From contig JAEZCD010000135.1 of the NCBI GenBank assembly GCA_023430145.1, positions 1 to 55,443 of the forward strand: 55,443 nucleotides of DNA, in the 5' to 3' direction. The stretch comes from Pseudomonadota bacterium (lineage in GTDB: Bacteria; Pseudomonadota; Alphaproteobacteria; Rhizobiales; Methylopilaceae). Positions within the stretch are counted from its first letter, which is position 1; every line of letters starts with the position of its first letter. The notes below the pieces were generated by a model. That model was not told the origin of the DNA, made no database searches, and was given only the letters and a program-made list of their open reading frames with translations. Made by a program: the position numbers and the translations under genes. Positions 23,872 to 32,202 of the stretch are shown here, piece after piece.

Positions 23872-24819
23872 CTACTGCCCGGCGGCGCGCACGATCGCCT
23901 CGACGTCGGTGAGCCAGACGAGTTGCTGCGCCTTGAGGTTCTCGAGCACGCGCCGCATCGCGGCCGCGCCGGCGGGCGTGCCGACGACGAACGGATGGAT
24001 GCCGATGGCCACCACCGTTGCCGGCCGGCCGGGATCGGCGGCGGCCTCGCGCGCGAGCTCGCCGACATAGTCGATCCACAGCCGCTCGAGGTCGCTCGCC
24101 TCCTTGAAGCGGGAGAGATACTGGCCCATGTCGACGACGCTCGGCGGATAGGGCACGAGCACCAGCGGCGCGGGCTTGGTGTCGAGCCGCGACAGCACGT
24201 CGGAATCCATGCCGTCGAGCGAGTAGCGGATGCCCTCGGCGGCGGTCGCGGCGAAGGTTTCCGCATCGGGATAAACGCTCGGGCTGGACCAGCCGGTGCT
24301 GCGCACGCCGGTGGCCGCCTCGATCATGTCGAGCGTCTTGCGGATATAGGCGCGCTGCGCCGCCGGCCCTTCGGACAGCGGCAACAGGTCGGTGGAGTTG
24401 TTCAGCCCGTGCGCGACGATCGGCGCCTCGGGAGCGAGCGCCCGCAACGTCTTCCAGATCTGCGGCCGTGCCTGCGGGAACTCGGCGTTCAGTGCGAGGC
24501 TGAGCGGAACGCCCATCTCCTTGAACAGGCGGCCGGCGCGCGGCAGGCCGAACTCGATCGCGTATTGCCGGAACGCCTCGTCGACGAGGTCGGGCGTGCG
24601 CCCGGTCATGTCGGGCCGGAAGTTCGGCCCGTGCCCGTGACCCCAGACTTCGACATAGAGGACGAAGGCGACCGCGACCTTCTTGCCGCCGGGCCAGGCG
24701 GCGACCGGGATGTCCTGTCGCGGCACGCCGGTGATCCAGTCCGTTCCGGTCTGCGCCGCTCCGGGCGTGGCGAACGCCAGGAGAGTGGCCGCCAGAACGG
24801 CGAAACTCGGCAGGCGCAT
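23872..24819 (-). CDS. Polysaccharide deacetylase (NodB-fold) family protein, exported
   Basis: A 315-residue protein with a signal peptide (residues 1-22, ending GAAQ) and a NodB-like barrel of the allantoinase/PuuE-like branch: WGHGHGPNFRPDMTGRTPDLVDEAFRQYAIEFGLPR, later AHGLNNST and IGIHPFVVG. The first metal motif of true deacetylases (TFDDG) is absent: the corresponding strand reads VAFVLYVEVWG. Activity may therefore be amide hydrolysis or lost. The ATG at 24819 is preceded by GGAGG; longer readings run through a hairpin in the intergenic space. It precedes the GlcG-like gene by 17 bases. Confidence 0.82.
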   Translation of the reverse strand: MRLPSFAVLAATLLAFATPGAAQTGTDWITGVPRQDIPVAAWPGGKKVAVAFVLYVEVWGHGHGPNFRPDMTGRTPDLVDEAFRQYAIEFGLPRAGRLFKEMGVPLSLALNAEFPQARPQIWKTLRALAPEAPIVAHGLNNSTDLLPLSEGPAAQRAYIRKTLDMIEAATGVRSTGWSSPSVYPDAETFAATAAEGIRYSLDGMDSDVLSRLDTKPAPLVLVPYPPSVVDMGQYLSRFKEASDLERLWIDYVGELAREAAADPGRPATVVAIGIHPFVVGTPAGAAAMRRVLENLKAQQLVWLTDVEAIVRAAGQ

Positions 24820-24846
24820 TCCCGCCTCCATCGATTTTCGGACCAT

Positions 24847-24869
24847 CGGGGGCGACGCGCTCGCCCCCG
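24847..24869 (-). terminator. Perfect intergenic hairpin in the hydroxylase operon
   Basis: CGGGGGCGA (24847-24855) and TCGCCCCCG (24861-24869) form a 9-bp stem with a 5-base loop. It begins seven bases after the stop of the unknown periplasmic gene on the minus strand. There is no T-run, so it probably modulates rather than ends transcription. Confidence 0.5.
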
Positions 24870-24875
24870 GTCTCG

Positions 24876-25979
24876 TCAATGCAGGTCGTCGAGCGAGGTC
24901 GCGCCGGGACCGCCGGTGATCAGCGTCGGCCACTGCTTGGAGCCGAAGGCCACCGCCGGCGGCAGGAAGGGCTCCTTGCCGCGCTTCTTCATCTCGGCGA
25001 CGATGGTCTTGCGCCCGTCGCCTCCCATGAGCTCGTAGTCCATCAGTCGGTAGTTGTGGAAGAACAGGCCGCCGACCGAGCGGTCCGAGATGATCCGCAC
25101 GAGCGAGGTCAGCATGTCGTCGGGCGTCGTCGTGAACGACACCGTCTCGATCAGGATGAGTCGGTCGTTGATCGCGTCGGCACCGAAATACTGCGCGAGC
25201 ACGCTGTAGAGCACGTTGTTCTGGCGGGCGACATAGATCGTGTTGCTGGCGCCGTACGCCTTATCGAAGTCGAGGCCGTCCGCCTTCCACTTGTCGAGCA
25301 CGCCCATCCAGTGCTCGACCTGCGTCTCGGCGGCCCAGGCGATAGCGTGGCGCAGAAAGGGCGCCTGCTTGTCGGCAAAAGCCTGCACCGCGTCGAGCTT
25401 GATGAGCTTCTTGGCGAGGCAATCCTCCATGAAGGCGATGTTGTTCTCGAGGATCGCGCGCGAGTTGGCGCGCCAGTCGTCCGGCATGTCCGCCTGGCCG
25501 ATGCCGTCGAGCGCCGTCTTCATCTCCGTGAGATAGGCGCGCATCGGCCCGGTCCAGGATGTGTCGGCGGGGCTGTCGAGATAGGGCAGCACCACCTCGG
25601 ACACCGCCATCGTGCTGTGCCCGAGCGACTTCATCACCTGATAGCGCTTCGGCACCGAGGGCGCCTCGAGCGGCGGCTGCCCCGGCCGGTAGAGGATCAT
25701 CCGGCCGCCGGCGCCGGAGAAGAGGGCGAGGACGACCGGGTGCTTGGCGAGGATGTTCTGGCGGAAGATCTGCCCGGCGCTTTCGTAGAGCGAGAACATC
25801 GTCGTGTTGAGCTGCAGCACGTTCCTGGTGGCGACGTCCACCGGGGAGGGCGACTGCGGCGGTCCGGAGATCGGCGCCAGCCATGCCGGAAGCTGCTGCG
25901 CGCCGGCGGGGGCGGCGAGCCCCGGGACGGCGGCGAGCATCGTCGCCGCCAGGAGAAGTCCGGAAAATCGTTTTGTCAT
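24876..25979 (-). CDS. Exported protein of unknown function
   Basis: I do not recognise this 367-residue protein. It has a clear signal peptide (residues 1-28, TKRFSG... ending AGAQ). The mature part is rich in alpha-helix-forming residues, with recognisable blocks RYQVMKSLGHSTMAVSEVVLPYL (near 115), TSWTGPMRAYLTEMKTAL and FFHNYRLMDYEL. It has a single cysteine and no heme, metal or lipobox motif. It lies between the diheme cytochrome and the NodB-fold protein on the same strand, each separated by a hairpin, so it probably acts in the periplasm with the molybdenum hydroxylase. GAGGA precedes the ATG at 25979. Confidence 0.75.
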   Translation of the reverse strand: MTKRFSGLLLAATMLAAVPGLAAPAGAQQLPAWLAPISGPPQSPSPVDVATRNVLQLNTTMFSLYESAGQIFRQNILAKHPVVLALFSGAGGRMILYRPGQPPLEAPSVPKRYQVMKSLGHSTMAVSEVVLPYLDSPADTSWTGPMRAYLTEMKTALDGIGQADMPDDWRANSRAILENNIAFMEDCLAKKLIKLDAVQAFADKQAPFLRHAIAWAAETQVEHWMGVLDKWKADGLDFDKAYGASNTIYVARQNNVLYSVLAQYFGADAINDRLILIETVSFTTTPDDMLTSLVRIISDRSVGGLFFHNYRLMDYELMGGDGRKTIVAEMKKRGKEPFLPPAVAFGSKQWPTLITGGPGATSLDDLH

Positions 25980-26015
25980 GGCAGTCCTCGGTGCTCGAAA
26001 AGATCGCTCGGGTCG

Positions 26016-26045
26016 GGAGATGCACCGCCGCGGCCGTGCGTCTCC
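26016..26045 (-). terminator. Intergenic hairpin after the cytochrome gene
   Basis: Bases 26016-26025 pair with 26036-26045 (10 bp with one G-U wobble, 10-base loop). It lies between the cytochrome stop (26087) and the next start (25979). No T-run. Confidence 0.45.
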
Positions 26046-26086
26046 AAGAGCCTCGGGTCGCCAAGCGGGGCGGCCGTCGGGATTGC

Positions 26087-26704
26087 TCAGTTCGGGCAGG
26101 CGGCGCCGGTGTCGATCCAGGCCTTCACCAGCGCCTTCGCTTCTTCCTGGGTGCCGGGCGCCGGCGTGCGGCCGACGCCGGGATTCCAGGCCCAGCCGAC
26201 GAGCGTGTCGTCGCCGATATGCTCGATGAGGTCGGCGAGCGTGCGGCCGCCATTGCGCGCGGGATCGCGGATCTGGACGCAGATCTCGGCGACCGTCTTG
26301 CCCTCCCAGGCCATCTCCGGCGGTGCGAGGTGCCAGGCGGGATGACCCGGCATCCGTCCCGGATCGAAGTTCGCCTCGCCGTGGCAGGAGCTGCAGCGCA
26401 TCGCCACCAAGCCCATGCCGTCCGGGCCGCGGAAGACGGGCGGCTGGTGCAGCCTCCCAGCGTCGCCCTGCCGCGGGCGGTCGGTCGCCGGGTGGCAGTT
26501 CACGCAGCGCGGGCTCGTCAGCACCTTGCCGAGCTCGGTGAACATCGCCGCCGAGCGGCTGGCGGTGTCGGGGATCGCGGCGAAGTGGGCAGGCGAGGCG
26601 AGCTCGTCCGCGGGGACCGGCGGCGGCACGGTCTGGGTGAAGGCATGGGCGGCGAGGAGCGCGCTGGCCGACACCGCGAGGAGGAAGGGGAGGGCGAAGC
26701 GCAT
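26087..26704 (-). CDS. Periplasmic diheme cytochrome c subunit of the molybdenum hydroxylase
   Basis: A 205-residue protein with a signal peptide (residues 1-24) and two CxxCH heme-binding motifs, CVNCH (67-71) and CSSCH (104-108). It resembles the cytochrome proteins encoded next to isoquinoline-oxidoreductase-like enzymes. It would take electrons from the 2Fe-2S subunit and pass them to the respiratory chain. AGGAG lies nine bases before the ATG at 26704; the frame is open upstream but without other support. The gene follows the 2Fe-2S subunit gene by 29 bases. Confidence 0.88.
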   Translation of the reverse strand: MRFALPFLLAVSASALLAAHAFTQTVPPPVPADELASPAHFAAIPDTASRSAAMFTELGKVLTSPRCVNCHPATDRPRQGDAGRLHQPPVFRGPDGMGLVAMRCSSCHGEANFDPGRMPGHPAWHLAPPEMAWEGKTVAEICVQIRDPARNGGRTLADLIEHIGDDTLVGWAWNPGVGRTPAPGTQEEAKALVKAWIDTGAACPN

Positions 26705-26733
26705 CCGGCGGCTCCTGCTGCGATCTCGGCCGG

Positions 26734-27249
26734 TCAGACGAGGTAGCGGCTGGGATCGGCGAGGATCACCGAGCGCACCGCCTCGTGGTATTTGACGTAG
26801 CCGGTGCAGCGGCAGAGATGGCCGTCGAGCGCCTGCTCGATCATCGTGTCGAGCTCGACCCGCGCCACCTTCTTGCGCGCCAGCCGCTCCAGCAGCACCT
26901 GCCCCTCGTTGAGGAAGCCCGCGGTGCAGTAGCCGCACTGGAAGGCGAAGTGCTCGATGAAGGCCTTCTGCAGCGGCGTCAGCGCGCCGTTCTTGGCGTG
27001 GCCCTCGACGGTGCGGATCGACTTGCCGGCGAAGGCGGTGGCCGGCAGCACGCAGGTCGGCCGCGTGTGGCTCGTGCCGTCCGGCTCGTCGACGATCACC
27101 GCGCAGGAGAGGCACTGCGCGGCGCCGCAGCCGAACTTGGTGCCGGTCATGCCGAGCACCTCGCGCAGGAAGTCGTTCATCGTCAGCTCGGCGCGCACGT
27201 CCACCGGCCCGATCGCGCGCCCGTTGATGGTGAGGGAGATGGCGGTCAC
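26734..27249 (-). CDS. (2Fe-2S)-binding subunit of a xanthine dehydrogenase-family enzyme (IorA-like)
   Basis: A 171-residue small subunit. The first plant-type cluster is bound by C41, C46, C49 (CGAAQCLSC) and C66. The second, in the helical half, has the motifs QCGYC and HLCRCTGY. It has no signal peptide; in this family it is exported by hitch-hiking with the Tat-bearing large subunit. The GTG start at 27249 overlaps the stop of the large-subunit gene (GTGA), which indicates coupled translation. Electron order would be Mo cofactor, two 2Fe-2S clusters, cytochrome c. Confidence 0.93.
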   Translation of the reverse strand: MTAISLTINGRAIGPVDVRAELTMNDFLREVLGMTGTKFGCGAAQCLSCAVIVDEPDGTSHTRPTCVLPATAFAGKSIRTVEGHAKNGALTPLQKAFIEHFAFQCGYCTAGFLNEGQVLLERLARKKVARVELDTMIEQALDGHLCRCTGYVKYHEAVRSVILADPSRYLV

Positions 27250-30023
27250 GAAAGGGCTCCCTTCAGCATCGCCTGCGTCACCGGCAAGGCTTCGAAGCGC
27301 TTGCCGGTTGCATCGGCGATGGCGTTCAGCAGTGCCGCCACGATCGGGATCATCACGACTTCGGCGACGCCCTTCGGGGCTTCCTTCGCCGAGACGGGCG
27401 GTAGCATCTCGACCTCGAAATCGCGCAGCGGCAGGTCGGAGCCGCGGGCGATCAGATAGTCGCCGAGGTTCCATTTGCCGTTGCCGGGGCCGTCCTCGAA
27501 CGGCGGCAGGTATTCGAGGAGGGCATGGCCGACGCCCATGGCGAAGCCGCCCTGCGCCTGGCCGAGGACCAGCTGCGGCACGAGCGCCTGGCCGCTTTCC
27601 AGCACCGTGTAGGCCTGGGCGATGCGCAGCGCGCCCGTCGCCTTGTCGATCTCGATCCGCACCGAGGTGCCGCAGCCGGTGACGAAGGAGGTGCCGATGC
27701 GATTGTAGGCGGCGGGCGGAAAGGCGACCTCGGTGCGGTCGAGCAGCGTGAGCTCGCCCGAGCCGCGGCGGATCGCGAGAGCGTCGATCTCGCCCGACCA
27801 GGGCTCGCCGCCGATGTCGAAGGTCGCCTCGGCCCAGGCCCAGCGCGAGAAGGCGTGCGCCATGGCGCCGGTGACGCCGTTCATCTCATGTGCCTTGGCC
27901 GCGATGGCCTTCAGCGGCAGCGGGTCGAGGCCGGCGACCAGCAGATACCCGTCCTGCCAGAACGCCTCCTCCCATTGCCGCGAACGCGGATCGTTGGGGC
28001 CGACGCCCCAGATCGCCAGTGCCGCCGGCCACAACCCATAGCGGAAGACGACGCGGGCGGCCTGCGCGGCGGCGTGCGTGCCGACATGGGCGCCGTTCGA
28101 GGCGGCGGTCGCGGTGCTGATCTCGGGCACCCAGCGCGGGTTCTTCGCCGCCGCGTCCTGCTCTTCCTGGGCGATCGCATAGGAGTTGGCGGTGGCGACG
28201 AGGCCGAGCACCTCGAAATCGTCCAGCTGCGCGACCGCTACCTGATCGGCCATCCCGCCGAGGTGCAGCGCGACGCGGTTGGCGAGCGCCGTGCCGATGC
28301 CGTTGCCCATCTCTGTATGGTCGCTGACGATGCCGATGCGGCCGTCGCGATCGATCGAGACCGAGCCCTGCGAGCAGTCGCCGCCGGTGCCGTAATCCTT
28401 GATGACGCACGCGACGCCGGTGCCGACGAGCGTGTTCGGACGGGCTGCCGCCTTGTGCGCGGCGCGGTCCCGCCAGATGGAGTTCGCCTCCAGCCTGTCG
28501 AGCAGCTCCGGCGTGCGGATCGACACCGAATAGGGGGTGCCGGTCATGCTCTTGTCGCCGGTCTTCATGGCGTTGCGCCGGCGGAACTCGATCGGGTCCA
28601 TGGGCAGCGCCATGCAGACCTCGTCGATCAGAACCTCGAGCGCGGTCATCGTCTGCAGCGTGCCGAAGCCGCGCATGGAGCCGGCCGTGACGCCGCGGGT
28701 GTGCTCGGCGAGGGTCGTCACGTCGACTTTGGGGACGTAGTAGATGCCGAGCGCGCTCGTGGCGCTGACCGTCGCGACGCTCGCCGAGAAATTGGCGAGA
28801 CCGCCGCCGTCGAGCACGTGATCGGCGGCGAAAGCGGTGATCATGCCGCTCCTCCTGTCGACGCCGATCTGCGTGCGCATCTTGAAGGCGTGGCGCTTGA
28901 TGCCGCCCTGGAACTGCTGGTACCGGTCGTGCGCGAGGCGCACCGGCTTGCCGGGGAAGAACATCGCCGCCACCGCGACATACATCGGGAACGGCGTATG
29001 ATCCCGGGCGCCGAAGCTGCCGCCCATGGAGGCGAACTGCGCATCGATGCGCGCCGGCTTGAAGTCCGGCTTCGCGTCCCGCAGCGTCTCGGCGACCGAG
29101 GTCGCCGCATCGTAGGGGGACTGCACGCCGAGCACGAGCTGCAGGGTCTTGGTGCCCGGGTCGTACCAGGCGAGCCCGGCCTCCGTCTCGAGGCCCAGAG
29201 GGTCGATCGACTGCGTCTCGAAGTCCCGCGTCAGCACCAGCGTGCTGCCGGCAGAGGCCGCGGCCAGCTCGGCGCGGATCTGCTCGCCGTATCGGGCCCC
29301 CTCAGCATAGCGGCCGCCCTCCGCCACGGGGAGCGGCTTCCAGATGGGACGGCCGCTGCCTTCCACGAAGCCGGGGCTGATCCAGCCGGCGCTGATCGGC
29401 GCATAGACGTCCGGCGAATCGGGCGTCGGGCCGGCGACGCGTGTGAACCGGTACTGCGCATAGTTCGGGACTTTCAGCGGCCCGGTTTCGGCGCCGAACG
29501 CGAACAGGTCGCGCTCGCGGAAGATCAGCCGCGCCCGATCGTAGGCGTCGAAGGAATCGAACAGCAGCATCGCGGCCGGCTGCCCGAGATAGAGCGGCGT
29601 CTTGCCTTGCGGACAGAATAGATCGCCGGCATAGAACGCCGCCGCCCGGATGCCCGCGCGCTCGACCTCGGCCTGGGTGACGACGGCCGTGGGCTTGGCG
29701 TCCGGCGGCAATTCGTCGAGCTTCAGTCCCTCATAGACATGCGTCGCGTCCGGAACGCGGACCAGCAGCACGTGCGACGTGGCCGTCGGCCAGCCCGGCA
29801 TGTCGGCGGCCCGGAAGTCGGACGCATAGAGCTTGGCGCCGGTGACCTTGGCGACGCCGTCGATCCGGCCCTTTCCGCCGGCGGCGGGGTTCCAGGCGCC
29901 GCGGCCGGGCAGGGTCTCGCGGGCGAGGAATCCGGCCGGCTGGGCGAGGGCGAGGCGGGAGACGCCGAGCGCTATTCCGCCGACCGTGCTCCACTTCAGG
30001 AATTCCCGCCGCGACGTTCGCAT
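27246..30023 (-). CDS. Molybdopterin-binding subunit of a xanthine dehydrogenase-family enzyme (IorB-like), Tat-exported
   Basis: A 925-residue catalytic subunit. The N-terminus has a Tat signal (SRREFLKWS, residues 4-12, then a hydrophobic stretch to about 28). The Ald_Xan_dh hammerhead domain (about 45-150, beginning KVTGAKLYASDFR) and the large molybdopterin domains follow, with GGSFGARDH and RGFGTLQTMTALEVLIDEV in place. Such enzymes hydroxylate N-heterocycles or oxidise aldehydes with water as oxygen donor. No gene for cofactor maturation is in the window. The start is the ATG at 30023. An inverted repeat and a LuxR-type regulator gene lie upstream. Confidence 0.92.
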   Translation of the reverse strand: MRTSRREFLKWSTVGGIALGVSRLALAQPAGFLARETLPGRGAWNPAAGGKGRIDGVAKVTGAKLYASDFRAADMPGWPTATSHVLLVRVPDATHVYEGLKLDELPPDAKPTAVVTQAEVERAGIRAAAFYAGDLFCPQGKTPLYLGQPAAMLLFDSFDAYDRARLIFRERDLFAFGAETGPLKVPNYAQYRFTRVAGPTPDSPDVYAPISAGWISPGFVEGSGRPIWKPLPVAEGGRYAEGARYGEQIRAELAAASAGSTLVLTRDFETQSIDPLGLETEAGLAWYDPGTKTLQLVLGVQSPYDAATSVAETLRDAKPDFKPARIDAQFASMGGSFGARDHTPFPMYVAVAAMFFPGKPVRLAHDRYQQFQGGIKRHAFKMRTQIGVDRRSGMITAFAADHVLDGGGLANFSASVATVSATSALGIYYVPKVDVTTLAEHTRGVTAGSMRGFGTLQTMTALEVLIDEVCMALPMDPIEFRRRNAMKTGDKSMTGTPYSVSIRTPELLDRLEANSIWRDRAAHKAAARPNTLVGTGVACVIKDYGTGGDCSQGSVSIDRDGRIGIVSDHTEMGNGIGTALANRVALHLGGMADQVAVAQLDDFEVLGLVATANSYAIAQEEQDAAAKNPRWVPEISTATAASNGAHVGTHAAAQAARVVFRYGLWPAALAIWGVGPNDPRSRQWEEAFWQDGYLLVAGLDPLPLKAIAAKAHEMNGVTGAMAHAFSRWAWAEATFDIGGEPWSGEIDALAIRRGSGELTLLDRTEVAFPPAAYNRIGTSFVTGCGTSVRIEIDKATGALRIAQAYTVLESGQALVPQLVLGQAQGGFAMGVGHALLEYLPPFEDGPGNGKWNLGDYLIARGSDLPLRDFEVEMLPPVSAKEAPKGVAEVVMIPIVAALLNAIADATGKRFEALPVTQAMLKGALS

Positions 30024-30089
30024 GGATGGCGATCCTAGGACGCGTAGAAGCGCTGGACGAAACGTCCCGGCGCCCGACGAGCTGGGTGA

Positions 30090-30142
30090 ATCTTAGACGA
30101 TCTCGGCGTCGTTTGCGATTGTTTTCCTGAAAGAAGGAAAAC
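30090..30142 (-). promoter_or_regulatory. Promoter and inverted-repeat operator of the molybdenum hydroxylase operon
   Basis: GTTTTCCT (30121-30128) and AGGAAAAC (30135-30142) form a perfect 8-bp inverted repeat with a 6-base spacer. On the minus strand it lies directly before a possible -35 (TCGCAA, 30118-30113) and, after 17 bases, a -10 (TAAGAT, 30095-30090). This is the position expected for an activator site. The LuxR-type regulator encoded just upstream is the natural candidate. The rest of 30024-30295 shows nothing else. Confidence 0.5.
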
Positions 30143-30295
30143 GATTAATTCCCAGGTATCGGTATCCGTGGAACGATTACTCGACGAGACGGGCATGCGT
30201 GAGCATGGAGTCCTCCTCGTGAGCCACGACTCAGGATGATTCCTCCACCGCGACTTGCCACGGCTAGCAGACGGGCGGCGGAGCTGCCTATTCCC

Positions 30296-31141
30296 TCATT
30301 TGAGGGATATGACCTGACCCTCTTGCGGAACCACCCGGTCGCCGCCATCGCCCATTCGGAAGCGCCGCAGCAAGGTGGTGTGGGAATTCACGCCGAAATG
30401 GCCGTAAACGGCTTTCTGGTACTGAGCGATGGTGTATTCCGACAGCGACAGGCTGGCGGCGATCTCCTTGCGGGTCCGGCCATCGAGCAGGAGGTTCAGC
30501 ACCATCCTCAGCCGCGGCGACAGGCGCGGCACCGTCGCGCCCCGGTCCGCCGGCCAACCCTGCTCGTGCAGCCAGGGCAGCTCGCTGAGGAGGATGTGGG
30601 CGATGCGGGACTCGCGCTCCGAGAACGGCGCGGCGTCCCGCCGCCGGAAGATGGAGATCGTGCTGACGGCGCGCTCGTCGATGGGACGGAGCGAGAAGAT
30701 GAACGGACCGATGTCGGCCTCGCGAAGGTAGGCGTTCACCCCGGAGCCGGAGAAGGATGGCTCGTCGACGATCTGCTGCCGCAGGCGCGTGACGTGGCCG
30801 GCGCGCTGGCGCATCTCGCCGAGGAGCTTTTCCGACGTCCAGGCCATGTCGGGGTGCCCGGCGGCGAGGATCAGCTTTGCGTAACGCGCCTCGTCGAAGC
30901 CGCCATGCGCCATGCCGAGATAGATCGGCTGTTCTCCCGGCTGGGCGGCGCAGCCGAGACTCCAGGTCCATGCGTCGGCACCGACGAGGCGGCAGATGCC
31001 TTCGACGAGGTGCCGCTTCACCCCGGAGAAGTCCTTTCGCAAGACGATGACGTCGCCGAGGAGTTTCACGATCTCGCGCACGTCTTGCTCGGCGAGAGCG
31101 TCGTCGGAATGGGGTGAAGGTGGGGAAATTTCGAACGTCAT
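30296..31141 (-). CDS. LuxR-type HTH transcriptional regulator
   Basis: A 281-residue regulator. The C-terminal LuxR/NarL HTH lies at about residues 205-265 (LSPRLRMVLNLLLDGRTRKEIA and LSEYTIAQYQKAVYGHF). The N-terminal two thirds (about 15-195) look like a GAF/PAS-type sensor of unassigned family, and there is no receiver motif. The ATG at 31141 is preferred because a TATATT box at 31210-31215 places the transcript start near 31203, inside the longer frame starting at 31207. It precedes the molybdenum hydroxylase operon on the same strand and probably controls it. Confidence 0.88.
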   Translation of the reverse strand: MTFEISPPSPHSDDALAEQDVREIVKLLGDVIVLRKDFSGVKRHLVEGICRLVGADAWTWSLGCAAQPGEQPIYLGMAHGGFDEARYAKLILAAGHPDMAWTSEKLLGEMRQRAGHVTRLRQQIVDEPSFSGSGVNAYLREADIGPFIFSLRPIDERAVSTISIFRRRDAAPFSERESRIAHILLSELPWLHEQGWPADRGATVPRLSPRLRMVLNLLLDGRTRKEIAASLSLSEYTIAQYQKAVYGHFGVNSHTTLLRRFRMGDGGDRVVPQEGQVISLK

Positions 31142-31379
31142 GCTGCGCCGCAACAATGAGATTACCCTAGGCCGATCCGGCCCCTGAGGGGCTTCTCGCC
31201 ACGGCACCTAATATAGTCGAGTGATTCTAGGAAGAGATGCTTGAGAGGTCAATTCTCATGGGTGCGGCTTCACGCGGTCGCCCGCCCGATGGGGAACGGC
31301 TCCGGCCGTGACCCGATCGGCTTCGCGCCGAGGCGTCGGTCGCGCCAGGCCCGGGACCGACCACGGCTGCAGGCCGCCC

Positions 31380-32126
31380 TCAGGTCGGCGTCTGCTCCAG
31401 CAGGAAATCGCGCACGCGCTCCATGGCGGCGTCGCGATGGTCCGGCCCTTTCCAGTCCTCGAGGACCTCGATCCGTCGCGCATATCGGGCGATGTCGGCC
31501 GAGGTCTCGGCCGGATGCATGGTGTCGTTGCCGGGCATCAGCAGCATCGGGATGTCGAGCGAGGCTACGTCCTCGCGTGAGACGCTGAACAGGAACTCGC
31601 CGCCGAACATGCGCTTCTCGAGATCGGGCAGAAGCGCGGTGTCGACGTGAGGCCACTGCGAGACTCGCTTCACCCAGTCGCCGAAATCCTCGGCGATCGC
31701 CTCTCGGTTGTCGGCGAGGCCGATCGGGTTCTGCAGGACGAGCGAGGTCACCGCCGACGGCCGCGCCATGGCGACCGAGAGCGCGAAGGAGACACCGATA
31801 CACGCCCCCATGATGTGGCAGCGCTCCACGCCGAGATGATCGAGCAGGGCGAGATGGTCCTGCGTATAGGTGTCCCAGTCGTCGTCCGGGCCGATCTGCC
31901 CGCGCGACTGGCCGGCATTGCGCACGTCGAGCAGGATCAGCCGGAAGTGCGGCTTCAGCACGGGGATCGGATCGGCCCAGGGCTGCGGCACGCCGGGCTT
32001 GGCAGGGTTGGTCCACCAGCGCTCCATGCGCGAGCTCAAGAAGCCCGGCGCGAACATCAGGACCGGAAAGCCCGCACCTTCGATCTCGTAATGGATGGTG
32101 GCGGCGGGAAGCGTCAGCATCGGCAT
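31380..32126 (-). CDS. Alpha/beta hydrolase with a predicted cysteine nucleophile
   Basis: A 248-residue alpha/beta hydrolase. The nucleophile elbow reads GACIG with C109 where most members have Ser (GxSxG); dienelactone hydrolases are a known Cys-type precedent. The acid is probably in LMPGNDTMHP and the histidine in WKGPDHRDA. No signal peptide. It follows the TRAP binding-protein gene by 76 bases on the same strand, so it is probably the first catabolic step for the imported compound, perhaps a lactone or ester. GAGGA lies upstream of the ATG at 32126. Confidence 0.88.
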   Translation of the reverse strand: MPMLTLPAATIHYEIEGAGFPVLMFAPGFLSSRMERWWTNPAKPGVPQPWADPIPVLKPHFRLILLDVRNAGQSRGQIGPDDDWDTYTQDHLALLDHLGVERCHIMGACIGVSFALSVAMARPSAVTSLVLQNPIGLADNREAIAEDFGDWVKRVSQWPHVDTALLPDLEKRMFGGEFLFSVSREDVASLDIPMLLMPGNDTMHPAETSADIARYARRIEVLEDWKGPDHRDAAMERVRDFLLEQTPT

Positions 32127-32155
32127 TTGTTTTCGGTCCTCGTACGCGGCCCGGC

Positions 32156-32176
32156 CGGGCGCATTGTCGGCGCCCG
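32156..32176 (-). terminator. Hairpin between TRAP binding-protein and hydrolase genes
   Basis: CGGGCGC (32156-32162) and GCGCCCG (32170-32176) form a 7-bp stem with a 7-base loop. It lies in the 76-base gap downstream of the dctP-type stop on the minus strand and has no T-run, so partial attenuation is more likely than full stop. Confidence 0.4.
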
Positions 32177-32202
32177 ACCGTTCTATTCTCCGCTGTTTCG
32201 CT

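Noticed and set aside
31142..31207. Longer start of the LuxR-type regulator at 31207
   Set aside because: A TATATT box at 31210-31215 would place the transcript start inside this extension, and the added residues are not regulator-like.
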